Of a DNA stretch of 64,000 nucleotides, positions 30,948-40,775 are shown piece by piece. This DNA comes from an uncultured Bacteroidales bacterium. Its GTDB lineage: Bacteria; Bacteroidota; Bacteroidia; Bacteroidales; Bacteroidaceae. The translations under genes and the position numbers were made by a program. Position 1 is the first letter of the stretch; every line of letters starts with the position of its first letter. The stretch covers positions 61,319 to 125,318 of the forward strand of contig CACWFV010000002.1 in assembly GCA_902760315.1 (NCBI GenBank). Reading direction: 5' to 3'. The notes under the pieces are model-generated. The model did no database searches, was not told the origin of the DNA, and saw nothing but the letters and a program-made list of their open reading frames with translations.

Positions 30948-33900
30948 ATGGAAGATTTCATTCATTTACACGTTCACACATATTATTCCATTCTGGATGG
31001 CCAGTCGAGCATCAAGCGACTGGTGGACAAAGCCGTGGCCAACGGCATGAAGGGCATGGCCATCACCGACCACGGCGACATGTTCGGCATCAAGGAGTTC
31101 CACGACTACGTGGCCGGTGTCAACAAAGGTCGCAAGAAGGAAGGGCTGGACCCCTTCATTCCCATTTTCGGCTGCGAGATGTACGTCTCGCGCTACGGCT
31201 CCAAGACGCTGCGCCGCAGCAAGGAAGACCAGAGCGGCTACCACCTCATTGTGCTGGCCAAGAACTACAAAGGCTACAAGAACCTCATCAAGCTGGTCAG
31301 CAACTCGTGGGTAGACGGCTACTACATGCGTCCCCGTACCGACCGCGAAGACCTGGAGAAATACCACGAGGGGCTCATCGTCTGTTCGGCGTGTATTGCC
31401 GGTGAGGTGCCCAAGAAGATACTCAATGGCGACATTGCCGGTGCCCGCGAAGCCATCGAGTGGTACCACCGCGTCTTTGGCGACGACTACTACCTGGAGT
31501 TGCAGCGCCACGAGGTGAAAGACCCCAGCCTGCGTGCCAACCGCGAGACGTTTCCCCTGCAGCAGAAGGCCAACAAGGTGCTCATAGAGTTGGCCCATGA
31601 GTATGGCATCAAACTCGTCTGCAGCAACGACGCCCACTTTGTGGACCAAGAGAATGCCGAGGCCCACGACCACCTGCTGTGCCTCTCTACCGGCAAGGAC
31701 CTGGACGACCCCACCCGCATGCTCTACTCCAAGCAGGAGTGGTTTAAGACCCGCGAAGAGATGAACGAGGTGTTCAGTGATGTGCCCGAAGCCCTGTCGA
31801 ACACGCTGGAGATATTAAATAAGGTAGAGATATACAGCATAGACCATGACCCCATCATGCCCTTCTTCCCCATTCCTGAGGACTTTGGCACCGAAGAGCA
31901 GTGGCGCCAGAAATTCACGGAGGACGACCTGTACAGGGAGTTTACCAGCGACGAGAATGGCGAGAACCCGCTGTCACAGGAAGAGGGCGAGAAGAAAATC
32001 AAGAAGTTGGGCGGCTATGACAAGATATACCGCATCAAGTTCGAGGCCGACTATCTGGCCAAGTTAGCCTACGAGGGTGCCGCCAAGCGCTATGGCGAGC
32101 CCCTGCCCAAGGAAGTCGACGACCGCGTGCGCTTCGAGCTGCACATCATGAAGACCATGGGTTTCCCCGGCTACTTCCTCATCGTGCAGGACTTCATCAA
32201 CTCCGCCCGCGACGAGTTGGACGTCTGGGTAGGTCCCGGCCGTGGTTCTGCCGCAGGTTCGGTGGTAGCCTACTGTCTGGGTATCACGAAGATAGACCCC
32301 CTGAAGTACGACCTGCTGTTTGAGCGTTTCCTGAACCCCGACCGTATCTCGCTGCCCGATATCGATACCGACTTCGACGACGACGGCCGCGGCAAGGTGC
32401 TGAAGTGGGTAATGGACAAGTACGGCCACGAGAACTGTGCGCACATCATTACCTACGCTACGATGGCCACCAAGAACAGCATCAAGGACGTGGCTCGCGT
32501 AGAGAAGGTGCCGCTGGGCATTACAAACGCCCTCTGTAAGGCCATCCCCGACCGTCTGCCCGACGGCATGAAGATGAATCTGCCCAACGCCATCAAGTGT
32601 ACCCGTGAACTGCAAGAGGCTGAAGCATCTGCCGACCCTGCTCTGCGCAACACCATCAAGTATGCCAAGATGCTGGAGGGAACGGTGCGTGGCACCGGCA
32701 TCCACGCCTGCGGCTTCATCATCTGTCGTGACCCCATCAGCGACTGGGTACCCGTCTCGACGGCCGACGACCCCGACTTCAAAGACACCAAGACCAACTG
32801 TACGCAGTATGACGGCCACGTCATCGAGTCGACGGGCCTCATCAAGATGGACTTCCTGGGACTGAAAACGCTCTCGGAGATGAAGGAGGCCTGCGCCGTC
32901 ATCAAGCAGACCCGCGGCATTGACCTCGACCTCGACACCATACCCATTGACGATGCCAAGACCTTCGAACTTTACCAGCAGGGCCGCACCATCGGCACCT
33001 TCCAATTTGAGTCGGCTGGCATGCAGAAATACCTGCGCGAACTGCACCCCACGGTGTTTGAAGACCTCATCGCCATGAATGCCCTCTACCGTCCGGGACC
33101 TATGGACTACATCCCCTCGTTCATTGCCCGCAAGAACGGTAAGGAGGAAATCAAGTACGACATTCCCTGCATGGAGAAGTACTTGAAAGACACCTACGGC
33201 ATCACCGTCTATCAGGAGCAGGTGATGCTCTTGAGCCGACAGCTGGCCGACTTCACCCGTGGTGAGAGTGACGCCCTGCGTAAGGCCATGGGTAAGAAGA
33301 AGAAGGACATCGTCGACGCCATGAAACCCAAGTTCGTGGAGGGTGGCAAGAAGAACGGCCACGACCCCAAGGTGCTGGAGAAGATATGGGCCGACTGGGA
33401 GAAGTTTGCCTCCTACGCCTTCAACAAGTCGCATGCTGCCTGCTACTCGTGGGTGGCCTACCAGACAGCTTACCTGAAGGCCAACTATCCAGCAGAGTTC
33501 ATGGCTGCCATTATGTCACGCCGTCGCGACCAGATTACGGAAATCACCAAACTGATGGACGAGTGCAAGCAGATGGGCATAGACACGCTGGGCCCCGACG
33601 TCAACGAGTCGTACCAGAAGTTTGGTGTGAACAAGAAAGGCGAGATACGCTTCGGACTGGCAGCCATCAAGGGCATGGGCGACAGCGTAGCACAGGCCAT
33701 CATCGACGAGCGCGAGAAGAACGGCCCCTACAAGGACATCTTCGACTTCGTGCAGCGTGTCAACTTCAGTCAGGTCAACCGCAAAGCCTTCGAAGCCCTG
33801 GCACTGAGTGGCGGTTTCGACTCGTTTGGCATCCGCCGTGAGGACTTCTTCGCCCAGAATACCAAGGGCGAGAATACCATAGAGATTATCATGCGCTACG

Positions 33901-34664
33901 GCCAGCTCTACCAAATGGAAAAGCAGCAGGCCCAAAACTCGCTGTTCGGTGCCTTCGACGACCTGGAAATACAGACACCCACACTGCCCAAGAGCAATGA
34001 CCGATGGAGCGACATAGAACGCCTGAACAAAGAGCGCGAACTGGTGGGCATCTACCTGTCGGCACACCCGCTGGACGAATTCAGAATAGTGCTCGACAAC
34101 CTGTGCAACACCCGTTGTGACGAATTGGCAGACGTCAGCAAACTGGCCGACCGCGAGGATGTTACACTTGGTGGTATCGTCACGGCCGTACGTACCGGCT
34201 TTACCAAGAATGGCAAGCCGTTTGGCATCGTCACCTTGGAAGACTTTGAGGGCTCTGGCGAACTGCCGCTCTTCGGCGAGCAGTGGGGCGAGAAGTCAGG
34301 ATTCTTCACCATCGGAGCCAGCGTCTACATTACCGGTAAAATCAGGTCACGCTTCTCTTATAATCCTGACGGTCCCAAAGACTTAGGTGTCACCGGTGTC
34401 GAGTTCCTGCAGACCATCAAGGAACGAGCTATAGAGCGCATCACCATCTCGCTGACTACCGACTTGCTCGACGAGCAGATGGTGACAGAACTGGGCGAAC
34501 TCATTGAGCTGCATCCCGGAAAGACACAGCTCTTCTTCCAGCTGCACGACCTGACGGGCAAGACCCACGTGCTGCTGAAGAGTGCTTCGAAGATGGTCGA
34601 CGTGAAGAGCGAACTGATACAGTTCATCGAGCAGTCGCCAGCCATGGACTATAAGATTAACTAA
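30948..34664 (+). CDS. dnaE: DNA polymerase III subunit alpha
   Basis: The 1238-residue replicative polymerase. The N-terminal PHP domain starts with FIHLHVHTYYSILDGQ; the polymerase core includes VGPGRGSAAGSVVAYCLGI and PDIDTDFDDDGRG with catalytic Asp residues; the C-terminal part has the helix-hairpin-helix and OB-fold (VTLGGIVTAVRTGFTKNGKP). It is the catalytic subunit of the holoenzyme and acts with the beta clamp. The start is fixed by the promoter. It is monocistronic or read through to trxA, 85 nt downstream. Length is in the normal range for Bacteroidetes. Confidence 0.96.
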   Translation: MEDFIHLHVHTYYSILDGQSSIKRLVDKAVANGMKGMAITDHGDMFGIKEFHDYVAGVNKGRKKEGLDPFIPIFGCEMYVSRYGSKTLRRSKEDQSGYHLIVLAKNYKGYKNLIKLVSNSWVDGYYMRPRTDREDLEKYHEGLIVCSACIAGEVPKKILNGDIAGAREAIEWYHRVFGDDYYLELQRHEVKDPSLRANRETFPLQQKANKVLIELAHEYGIKLVCSNDAHFVDQENAEAHDHLLCLSTGKDLDDPTRMLYSKQEWFKTREEMNEVFSDVPEALSNTLEILNKVEIYSIDHDPIMPFFPIPEDFGTEEQWRQKFTEDDLYREFTSDENGENPLSQEEGEKKIKKLGGYDKIYRIKFEADYLAKLAYEGAAKRYGEPLPKEVDDRVRFELHIMKTMGFPGYFLIVQDFINSARDELDVWVGPGRGSAAGSVVAYCLGITKIDPLKYDLLFERFLNPDRISLPDIDTDFDDDGRGKVLKWVMDKYGHENCAHIITYATMATKNSIKDVARVEKVPLGITNALCKAIPDRLPDGMKMNLPNAIKCTRELQEAEASADPALRNTIKYAKMLEGTVRGTGIHACGFIICRDPISDWVPVSTADDPDFKDTKTNCTQYDGHVIESTGLIKMDFLGLKTLSEMKEACAVIKQTRGIDLDLDTIPIDDAKTFELYQQGRTIGTFQFESAGMQKYLRELHPTVFEDLIAMNALYRPGPMDYIPSFIARKNGKEEIKYDIPCMEKYLKDTYGITVYQEQVMLLSRQLADFTRGESDALRKAMGKKKKDIVDAMKPKFVEGGKKNGHDPKVLEKIWADWEKFASYAFNKSHAACYSWVAYQTAYLKANYPAEFMAAIMSRRRDQITEITKLMDECKQMGIDTLGPDVNESYQKFGVNKKGEIRFGLAAIKGMGDSVAQAIIDEREKNGPYKDIFDFVQRVNFSQVNRKAFEALALSGGFDSFGIRREDFFAQNTKGENTIEIIMRYGQLYQMEKQQAQNSLFGAFDDLEIQTPTLPKSNDRWSDIERLNKERELVGIYLSAHPLDEFRIVLDNLCNTRCDELADVSKLADREDVTLGGIVTAVRTGFTKNGKPFGIVTLEDFEGSGELPLFGEQWGEKSGFFTIGASVYITGKIRSRFSYNPDGPKDLGVTGVEFLQTIKERAIERITISLTTDLLDEQMVTELGELIELHPGKTQLFFQLHDLTGKTHVLLKSASKMVDVKSELIQFIEQSPAMDYKIN

Positions 34665-34749
34665 AAGTTGGCACGATATTTGATGAATACTTTGATGTAA
34701 ATAGTGAGTTAAGAAAAAGATATTGTAAATCGTAAAAATGTAAATCAAA

Positions 34750-35064
34750 ATGGAAGTAACAGTAACAAACGAGAATTTCGAGAGCCTGAAGAGTGGTGCA
34801 CAGCCCTTAGTAGTTGACTTCTGGGCCACCTGGTGCGGACCTTGCCGTATGGTAGCTCCCATTATTGCTGAACTGGCTCAGGCCTACGACGGCAAAGTAA
34901 CCGTTGCCAAGTGCGACGTTGAGGAGTGCGAGGACATTGCTGCTGAGTACGGCATCCGCAACATTCCTACCATCCTTTTCTTCAAGGGCGGACAGGTTGT
35001 CGACAAGTTGATTGGTGCACAGCCCAAGGCCAACATCGAAGAGAAGATCAAGGCACTGCTGTAA
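34750..35064 (+). CDS. trxA: thioredoxin
   Basis: The 104-residue protein is a canonical thioredoxin with WATWCGPCRM, a cis-Pro loop (RNIPTILFF) and no signal, so it works in the cytoplasm as a disulfide reductant. The stop overlaps the start of cobS by one base (TAATG), placing a redox protein at the head of a cobalamin-lower-ligand operon. Leader is A-rich. Confidence 0.95.
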   Translation: MEVTVTNENFESLKSGAQPLVVDFWATWCGPCRMVAPIIAELAQAYDGKVTVAKCDVEECEDIAAEYGIRNIPTILFFKGGQVVDKLIGAQPKANIEEKIKALL

Positions 35065-35825
35065 TGACAAGATGGTATGACCGCCTATGGGCGGCTTTCA
35101 TCTTTTTTACCCGCTTACCGCTGTGGCGCTGGCACCAGCCGCCCCAGGCGTGTTACAAGACGGTGGTAGAACACTGGCCGCTGACCGGTTGGCTGACGGG
35201 TGGCCTGATGGCCGCCACGCTATGGGTGGGCAGCCAGTGTTTGCCATACCTTGTCGCTGTCATACTGGCTGTCGCGGTGCGCCTGTTGGTCACCGGAGCC
35301 TTGCATGAAGACGGCCTGGCCGACTTCCTTGACGGTTTTGGCGGTGGCGGACATGACCGCGAGCGCATCCTGGCTATTATGAAGGACTCCCACATCGGGA
35401 CATACGGTGTCTTGGGACTGACATTCTATGAACTTCTACTCGTCGCCGTGCTCTACAGCATGCCGCCCACTCTGGCTGCGCTGACTGTCCTGGCCGCCAC
35501 CCCCTATGCCAGGATGGTGACTGCACAGCTCATCATGATGATGCCCTATGCCCGACGGGAAGAGGAGGCCAAGAACCAGACCGTCTACCGGAAGATGCAG
35601 TGGCCGGCAGCTGTCAGTCTGGCAGTACAGGGTCTGTTGCCGATGGTGGCCTACATCTGGTGGACTGGCACGAACTGGGAACTGCTCATCTTCATGCCCT
35701 GTCTGACGATGTATCTGCTCTACCTGCTCATCTGGCATCAGCTGCGCGGCTATACTGGCGACTGCATGGGTGCCGTCTGTCTGCTGGTAGAACTCACGGT
35801 CTATGTAGTGGTCTGTGCCCAATGA
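35064..35825 (+). CDS. cobS: adenosylcobinamide-GDP ribazoletransferase (cobalamin synthase)
   Basis: The 253-residue membrane enzyme joins alpha-ribazole to adenosylcobinamide-GDP, the last assembly reaction. It has FIFFTRLPLW, the metal-binding motif ALHEDGLADFLDGFGGG and RILAIMKDSHIGTYGVLGL, and about six hydrophobic segments. It overlaps trxA by 1 nt and cobU begins 22 nt after its stop, so it is within the trxA-cobS-cobU-cobT operon. Confidence 0.94.
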   Translation: MTRWYDRLWAAFIFFTRLPLWRWHQPPQACYKTVVEHWPLTGWLTGGLMAATLWVGSQCLPYLVAVILAVAVRLLVTGALHEDGLADFLDGFGGGGHDRERILAIMKDSHIGTYGVLGLTFYELLLVAVLYSMPPTLAALTVLAATPYARMVTAQLIMMMPYARREEEAKNQTVYRKMQWPAAVSLAVQGLLPMVAYIWWTGTNWELLIFMPCLTMYLLYLLIWHQLRGYTGDCMGAVCLLVELTVYVVVCAQ

Positions 35826-35847
35826 TTTGTTGATCCATCAGTTTCCT

Positions 35848-36357
35848 ATGAGCAGAATCATTTTGATTACCGGTGGCCAGCGCTCTGGCAAGAGTACCAA
35901 GGCCGAGGAGATGGCTCTGGCTTTGGCCGACCATCCCGTCTATGTGGCTACGGCCCACGTCTGGGACGACGAGTTCCGTGAACGGGTGCGCCGCCACCAG
36001 GAGCGTCGCGGTGAGCAGTGGACGAATATTGAGGAGGAACGCCACCTGAGCCGTCACGACCTGACAGGCCGCGTAGTCGTCGTCGACTGTGTGACGCTGT
36101 GGCTCACCAATTTCTTTTTTGCCAACGACGCCAATGTAGACAAGTCGTTGGCAGAGGCCCAGGCCGAGTTTGACACCTTCACCCGTCACGATGCCACCTA
36201 TATCTTCGTCACCAACGAGATAGGACTGGGCGGTGTCAGCGACAATGCCTTGCAGCGTAAGTTTACCGACCTGCAAGGATGGATGAACCAATACATAGCA
36301 GCACGGGCTGACGAAGTTCTGCTGATGGTGTGTGGATTAGCCATAAAAATCAAATGA
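35848..36357 (+). CDS. cobU: adenosylcobinamide kinase / guanylyltransferase
   Basis: The 169-residue bifunctional enzyme phosphorylates adenosylcobinamide and then attaches GMP. Motifs: LITGGQRSGKSTKAEE (P-loop), YVATAHVWDDEF with RRHQERR, in which the His likely receives the guanylyl group, VVVDCVTLWLTN, and VTNEIGLGGVS. The start MSRIILITGG at 35848 is preferred over an upstream TTG/ATG because it puts the P-loop strand at the N-terminus. cobT overlaps by 4 nt (ATGA). Confidence 0.93.
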   Translation: MSRIILITGGQRSGKSTKAEEMALALADHPVYVATAHVWDDEFRERVRRHQERRGEQWTNIEEERHLSRHDLTGRVVVVDCVTLWLTNFFFANDANVDKSLAEAQAEFDTFTRHDATYIFVTNEIGLGGVSDNALQRKFTDLQGWMNQYIAARADEVLLMVCGLAIKIK

Positions 36358-37421
36358 GAACATTCAACATCAAACCGGTAGACCGCTCCCTGCAGTCGGC
36401 CATACAAGAAAAGATTGACAACCTGAACAAGCCTCAGGGGGCGTTGGGACGCCTGGAGGAATTGGCGTTGCAGGTCTGTCTGATACAGCACACGCTGGAA
36501 CCGACGTTGACTCACCCCTGCCACCTGCTTCTTGGTGGTGACCATGGCATTGAGCGCGAGGGCGTCAGCGTGTCGCCCCGTGAGGTGACGTGGCAACAGA
36601 TGATCAACTTCACCCGTGGCGGTGGCGGCGTTAACATGTTTTGCAGGCAGCATGGTTTTACGCTGCGCATCGTTGACGTGGGTGTGGATTACGACCTGTC
36701 GGGCGTTGACGGTATCATAGACCGCAAGATAGCGCGTGGCACACGTAACTTTCTCTATGAACCAGCCATGACTGCGGAAGAGTTTGACCGTGCAATCCAG
36801 GTGGGTGTCGACCTGGTTGACGACTGTGTCAGCGAGGGCTGCCGTGTGCTGAGCATCGGCGAGATGGGCATTGCTAATACTTCGCCCAGCAGTATCTGGA
36901 TGCACTTGTTCTGTCACATCCCGCTGCAGGAGTGTATCGGTGCCGGCGCCGGTCTTGATGTTCACGGCATCCGGCATAAATATGAGGTGTTGTCTCAGGC
37001 GGTGGTGAAGTTTTGTGGGGTTGATGGGGTTAATGGGGTTAATGGGGGTAATGGGCAGGTGGCTAAGATTATACAATATTTCGGCGGTTTTGAGATGGTG
37101 GCCGCCATTGGTGCCATGCTGCGTGCTGCCGAGCGCCACCTTATTATATTAGTGGACGGGTTCATCATGACAGCCTGTGCCCTGGCAGCCACCCGCCTGT
37201 ATCCCGCCGCCCAGGACTATATGGTGTTCACCCACTGTGGTGACGAGAGCGGCCACCAGCGCATGCTCGACGCCATGCACGCCAAACCGCTGCTGCATTT
37301 AGGTCTGCGACTTGGTGAGGGCACCGGAGCACTTTGTGCCTTCCCCCTCATCGACAGTGCCGTCCGCATGGTGAACGAGATGAACAACTTCGACAACGCC
37401 AAGATTACCAAGTATTTCTAA
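36354..37421 (+). CDS. cobT: nicotinate-nucleotide–dimethylbenzimidazole phosphoribosyltransferase
   Basis: The 355-residue enzyme activates the lower-ligand base by forming alpha-ribazole phosphate. Motifs are LNKPQGALGRLEELA, GDHGIEREGVS, IGEMGIANT and GAGAGLD, and a C-terminal catalytic Glu in LRLGEGTGA. The start is the ATG that overlaps the cobU stop. It carries an odd insertion (VDGVNGVNGGNG, residues about 222-233) encoded by a 9-bp DNA repeat at 37016-37056. Its 3' end overlaps the convergent cbiB by 17 nt. Confidence 0.93.
   Translation: MRTFNIKPVDRSLQSAIQEKIDNLNKPQGALGRLEELALQVCLIQHTLEPTLTHPCHLLLGGDHGIEREGVSVSPREVTWQQMINFTRGGGGVNMFCRQHGFTLRIVDVGVDYDLSGVDGIIDRKIARGTRNFLYEPAMTAEEFDRAIQVGVDLVDDCVSEGCRVLSIGEMGIANTSPSSIWMHLFCHIPLQECIGAGAGLDVHGIRHKYEVLSQAVVKFCGVDGVNGVNGGNGQVAKIIQYFGGFEMVAAIGAMLRAAERHLIILVDGFIMTACALAATRLYPAAQDYMVFTHCGDESGHQRMLDAMHAKPLLHLGLRLGEGTGALCAFPLIDSAVRMVNEMNNFDNAKITKYF
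37016..37056 (+). repeat. 9-bp tandem repeat inside cobT
   Basis: About four copies of a unit close to GGGGTTAAT, in frame, encode the Val-Asn-Gly insertion in CobT. Similar sequence occurs in cobQ at 40411-40447. Confidence 0.7.
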
Positions 37422-38346
37422 TCACACTGCACATCGCCACCAGCAGTACCATCATGATTTCTGCCGTACGGTTCACGCGTATGGCTGTTTTCATGTCGGC
37501 GTTGGTTAACGGACGGTTGTTGGTGCCTATGTAGGGTTTGTCAAACAACTGGCCGAAGTAGTAGTGTGGTCCACCAAAGCGACAGTTGAGGATGCCCGCC
37601 AGTGCCGCCTCCGGATAGCCGCTGTTGGGCGAAGCATGGTTGCGACTGTTGCGCCACACCCATCGCCACAAGGGTGGTTTGCCCGCAGCTATCAGCATCA
37701 GCAGGGCCGTCAGTCGGGCAGGGATGTAGTTGGCTACGTCGTCGATATGGGCCGCCCAGCAGCCGAAGTCCCTGTAGCGCTCGGTCTTGTAGCCTATCAT
37801 GGAGTCCAGCGTGTTGACCATCTTATAGGCCATCATGCCCGGAATACCCAGCAGCATATACCAGAAGAGTGGCGCAATGACACCGTCGCTCAGATTCTCG
37901 GCCAGCGTTTCCAGGGCTGCTGTGCGCACCTCTTGAGCCGACAGTTCCCGTGTGTCGCGACCCACGATGCGTGCCACCTGTCGGCGCCCCTCTTCCAAGG
38001 AGCGGTCTACGGCCAGAAACACTTGTCGCACCTCGCGAATCAGTGTGGTTCCGGCCAGACAGAAGAAAATAAGCACCGTGGTAAGTATTGGGCTGAGCAT
38101 AGGGGCATGACTCGTTGTAAAGCAGAGGAGAAACCATGTGACTGCGAAGGTAAGAACGATGAGACCTATGGCCAGCAGTGCCCCCTTCAGCCTACGGTGA
38201 CGCCCCTTGTTGAGGCACCGTTCCCCCAAGGCTATCATTTTGCCGAAACCGACAACGGGGTGGGGCAGCCACAGTGGGTCGCCCAGCAGCAGGTCGAGCA
38301 GCCAGCCGACGCATAGGGGCAATATGGCCAAGATTGCGCTATCCAT
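37405..38346 (-). CDS. cbiB: adenosylcobinamide-phosphate synthase CbiB/CobD
   Basis: The 313-residue membrane protein attaches the aminopropanol linker to adenosylcobyric acid. It has the signature LGDPLWLPHPVVGFGKMI near the start, LAENLSDGVIAPLFWY and NTLDSMIGYKTERYRDFG. About five transmembrane segments are predicted. It overlaps cobD by 8 nt and is the final gene of the minus-strand operon. By E. coli naming this is CbiB; Pseudomonas calls it CobD, so the symbol is used here in the Salmonella sense. Confidence 0.93.
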   Translation of the reverse strand: MDSAILAILPLCVGWLLDLLLGDPLWLPHPVVGFGKMIALGERCLNKGRHRRLKGALLAIGLIVLTFAVTWFLLCFTTSHAPMLSPILTTVLIFFCLAGTTLIREVRQVFLAVDRSLEEGRRQVARIVGRDTRELSAQEVRTAALETLAENLSDGVIAPLFWYMLLGIPGMMAYKMVNTLDSMIGYKTERYRDFGCWAAHIDDVANYIPARLTALLMLIAAGKPPLWRWVWRNSRNHASPNSGYPEAALAGILNCRFGGPHYYFGQLFDKPYIGTNNRPLTNADMKTAIRVNRTAEIMMVLLVAMCSVIRNTW

Positions 38347-39316
38347 TCTTCTCCCTCATATATTGGTAGATGGCTTCCACCAGTTCGTTATTTTCCTCCG
38401 GCCGCTGTGCTGCCACGCGGAAATGGCGTTCCGTCAGTCCGCGGAAGTTGGAGGCATCACGTATCAGCAGGTGGTGCTGTTGGGCCAGGTAGTCTTTCAG
38501 GTCGGCAGCCTTGTTGCCGGCCTCTGTAAACTGACAGAGCATGAAGTTGGTCTTCGTCTCCTGTGTCATGATGCCGTCAATCTCCTGCAGCTTCTCGCGC
38601 AGTCGCAGGGCCTCGTTCAGGTCGGGCTGGCAACGCTGCTCGTCGTTGCAAATCAGGAACTTACCCGCCTGGATAGCCAACGAAGACACGCTCCATGGAC
38701 GCAGAAACTGGCGTATGTGGTTGGTCAGTGAGCTGTGTGCAGTGATATAGCCCAGCCGCAAACCGGGTATGCCATAGGTCTTGGTGAACGAGTGTATCTG
38801 AATCACGTTCTCAAGACGTACTGCCTGGTGTGGCGGCATGATGAAGTGGTTTGTGTAGCACTCGTATGACTGGTCTATCACCACAAAGTTGTAGGTTGCT
38901 GCCATCTTGTCGATGATAGATTGGTCGTAGACGTCGCCCGTAGGGTTGTTGGGATTGCAGAGCCACAGCATGCGGAACTTCTCGGCCGTTCTGGGAAACA
39001 TCCTGCACGCATCCTCGTACTCACTGAAGGTAGGACGGGGAATGTCCGTGTGTACAGGGAAGGCCTGGGCTATCAGGTAGATGGCGTCGGTGGCACCATT
39101 GGTGACGATGACCTCTTCCGGCAGCAGTCCGTATTTCTCGGCAATCATCCACTCCAGTGTCCACGCCTCCGGTTCCGGATAGTGGCTGATGAATTCAGGG
39201 TGAGTAGCCAGATAAGCCATCAGCAACTGGTGGTTCATACCCGAACAGATATTCGACGAGAAGTCGGTCTTGATGAATGGGTATTGGTAAGCATCGTCGC
39301 CGTGTCCCTTAATCAT
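38339..39316 (-). CDS. cobD: threonine-phosphate decarboxylase (aminotransferase-fold)
   Basis: The 325-residue protein is a class I/II PLP enzyme of the Salmonella CobD type, which makes (R)-1-amino-2-propanol phosphate for CbiB. It has FSSNICSG near the start, a substrate-binding NPNNPTG, and SFTKTYGIPGLRLGY, in which the Lys binds PLP. Histidinol-phosphate aminotransferase is a close relative, but the position between cobQ and cbiB favours CobD. Overlaps cobQ and cbiB by 8 nt each. Confidence 0.88.
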   Translation of the reverse strand: MIKGHGDDAYQYPFIKTDFSSNICSGMNHQLLMAYLATHPEFISHYPEPEAWTLEWMIAEKYGLLPEEVIVTNGATDAIYLIAQAFPVHTDIPRPTFSEYEDACRMFPRTAEKFRMLWLCNPNNPTGDVYDQSIIDKMAATYNFVVIDQSYECYTNHFIMPPHQAVRLENVIQIHSFTKTYGIPGLRLGYITAHSSLTNHIRQFLRPWSVSSLAIQAGKFLICNDEQRCQPDLNEALRLREKLQEIDGIMTQETKTNFMLCQFTEAGNKAADLKDYLAQQHHLLIRDASNFRGLTERHFRVAAQRPEENNELVEAIYQYMREKNG

Positions 39317-40775
39317 GGTCTGTCAGAATTTGATAGATGGCATCCATGTCAACATGTCGTCGTACATGGTCAGCCAGTTTGTTGTATTGTTCTTCTTTGA
39401 AGTCGCGCAGGTCAATAGCCTCCTGGCCATGTCCCTGGCGGATGAAATCTTTCAGTAGATGGTCGATGACGGGACGGTTGTCCAAGAAACCGTGGATGTA
39501 GGTGCCTATGCAGTGGACGGTCTGCAGAATGGCTTGGCCGGTGTCGCTGACGCCCTGGTGAATCTCGTAGCCCTGGCACTCCTGACCGTCGAATTGGAAC
39601 GTCACCTGGCGGGTAGTCTTCTCTGCCGTCATTGTGGTGTGGATGGGCAGCAGTCCCAGTCCTGGCAGTGTGGCGATATTGCCCTCTATGCCCTGTGGGT
39701 CGCTGACGGTTTGCCCCAGCATCTGGTAACCGCCACAGATGCCCACCACCATTTTCCCGTTGCGGTGAGCCCGCAGAATGGCTTGTGCGCAACCATTGCG
39801 GCGCAATTCCAGCAAGTCGTCCAGTGTGCTCTTCGTGCCGGGCAGTATGATGATGTCGGCCTCTTGTAAGTCGCTGGTGTTGCTGGTATAAAACAGGTTG
39901 ACACGCGGGTCGCGCTCCAGCATGTCGAAGTCGGTGAAGTTGCTGAGGTGCTTGAGCAGTACTACGGCCACGTTCACCTTTCCCTCTGCCAATTGTCGCC
40001 GTTTCCATTGCAGGCTGACGCTGTCCTCCTCATCGATATAGATGTCTTTATAATAAGGTATAACGCCCAGCACTGGTATGCCGCACAACTCTTCCATCAT
40101 CTGCCGTCCCTCGTCGAACAGTCGCATGTCGCCCCGGAACTTGTTGACGATGATGCCCTTGATGAGGCTGCGGTCCTCAGGCGTCTGCAGCATGATGGAG
40201 CCATAGACGCTCGCAAAAACACCGCCACGGTCTATGTCGGCCACCAAGATGACGTCGGCCTTGGCATGCTGCGCCATCGACATGTTCACCAAGTCGCGTT
40301 CCCTAAGGTTGATTTCCGCTATGCTCCCCGCTCCCTCCATGACGATGGGGTTGTAGCGGGCGGCCAGACGGTCGAAGGCGGCGTGGACTTCCTGACGGAA
40401 GTCCAGGTAGGGTGTGGGGCTCTTGGGGCTAATGGGTTTTATGGGCTGTCGCCAGTAGTCGTAAGCGTCCTTGTTGCCGATGGGACGGCCGTGCAGCACC
40501 ACCTGCGAGGTATGGTCGGAGTTGGGCTTTAGCAGCAGCGGGTTCATGTCCGTGTGGCAGGGAATGCCCGCGGCCTCGGCTTGCACCGCCTGGGCACGGC
40601 CTATCTCCAGCCCGTCGGGGGTGACGTAGCTGTTCAGCGCCATATTCTGTGCTTTGAAGGGGGCTGGGTTGTAGCCGTCCTGTCGGAAGATACGACAGAA
40701 GGCGGCAGCCACGATGCTCTTACCGACATCGCTGCCTGTTCCGGCAAACATGATAGGATGTAGTCTGGTCGTCAT
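39309..40775 (-). CDS. cobQ: cobyric acid synthase
   Basis: The 488-residue amidotransferase (CbiP/CobQ) amidates four carboxylates of adenosylcobyrinic acid diamide. The N-terminal synthetase has GTGSDVGKSIVAAAF and KAQNMALNS; VMEGAGSIAEINLRERDLVNM is the acidic motif. The C-terminal glutaminase has GICGGYQML with nucleophile Cys and a downstream His (TYIHGFLDN). A Pro/Ser-rich insertion (IKPISPKSPTPY) interrupts the synthetase domain and is coded by a G-rich DNA repeat (40411-40447). Overlaps the cbiA fragment by 4 nt. Confidence 0.93.
   Translation of the reverse strand: MTTRLHPIMFAGTGSDVGKSIVAAAFCRIFRQDGYNPAPFKAQNMALNSYVTPDGLEIGRAQAVQAEAAGIPCHTDMNPLLLKPNSDHTSQVVLHGRPIGNKDAYDYWRQPIKPISPKSPTPYLDFRQEVHAAFDRLAARYNPIVMEGAGSIAEINLRERDLVNMSMAQHAKADVILVADIDRGGVFASVYGSIMLQTPEDRSLIKGIIVNKFRGDMRLFDEGRQMMEELCGIPVLGVIPYYKDIYIDEEDSVSLQWKRRQLAEGKVNVAVVLLKHLSNFTDFDMLERDPRVNLFYTSNTSDLQEADIIILPGTKSTLDDLLELRRNGCAQAILRAHRNGKMVVGICGGYQMLGQTVSDPQGIEGNIATLPGLGLLPIHTTMTAEKTTRQVTFQFDGQECQGYEIHQGVSDTGQAILQTVHCIGTYIHGFLDNRPVIDHLLKDFIRQGHGQEAIDLRDFKEEQYNKLADHVRRHVDMDAIYQILTDHD
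40411..40447 (+). repeat. G-rich tandem repeat inside cobQ
   Basis: A degenerate GGGGCTAATGGG-type repeat encodes, on the minus strand, a Pro/Ile/Ser/Lys insertion in CobQ. It resembles the cobT repeat. Confidence 0.55.

Noticed and set aside
32064-33434. 456-residue minus-strand open frame inside dnaE
   Set aside because: It lies fully within the conserved polymerase gene, has no recognisable domain, and is a shadow of its codon bias.
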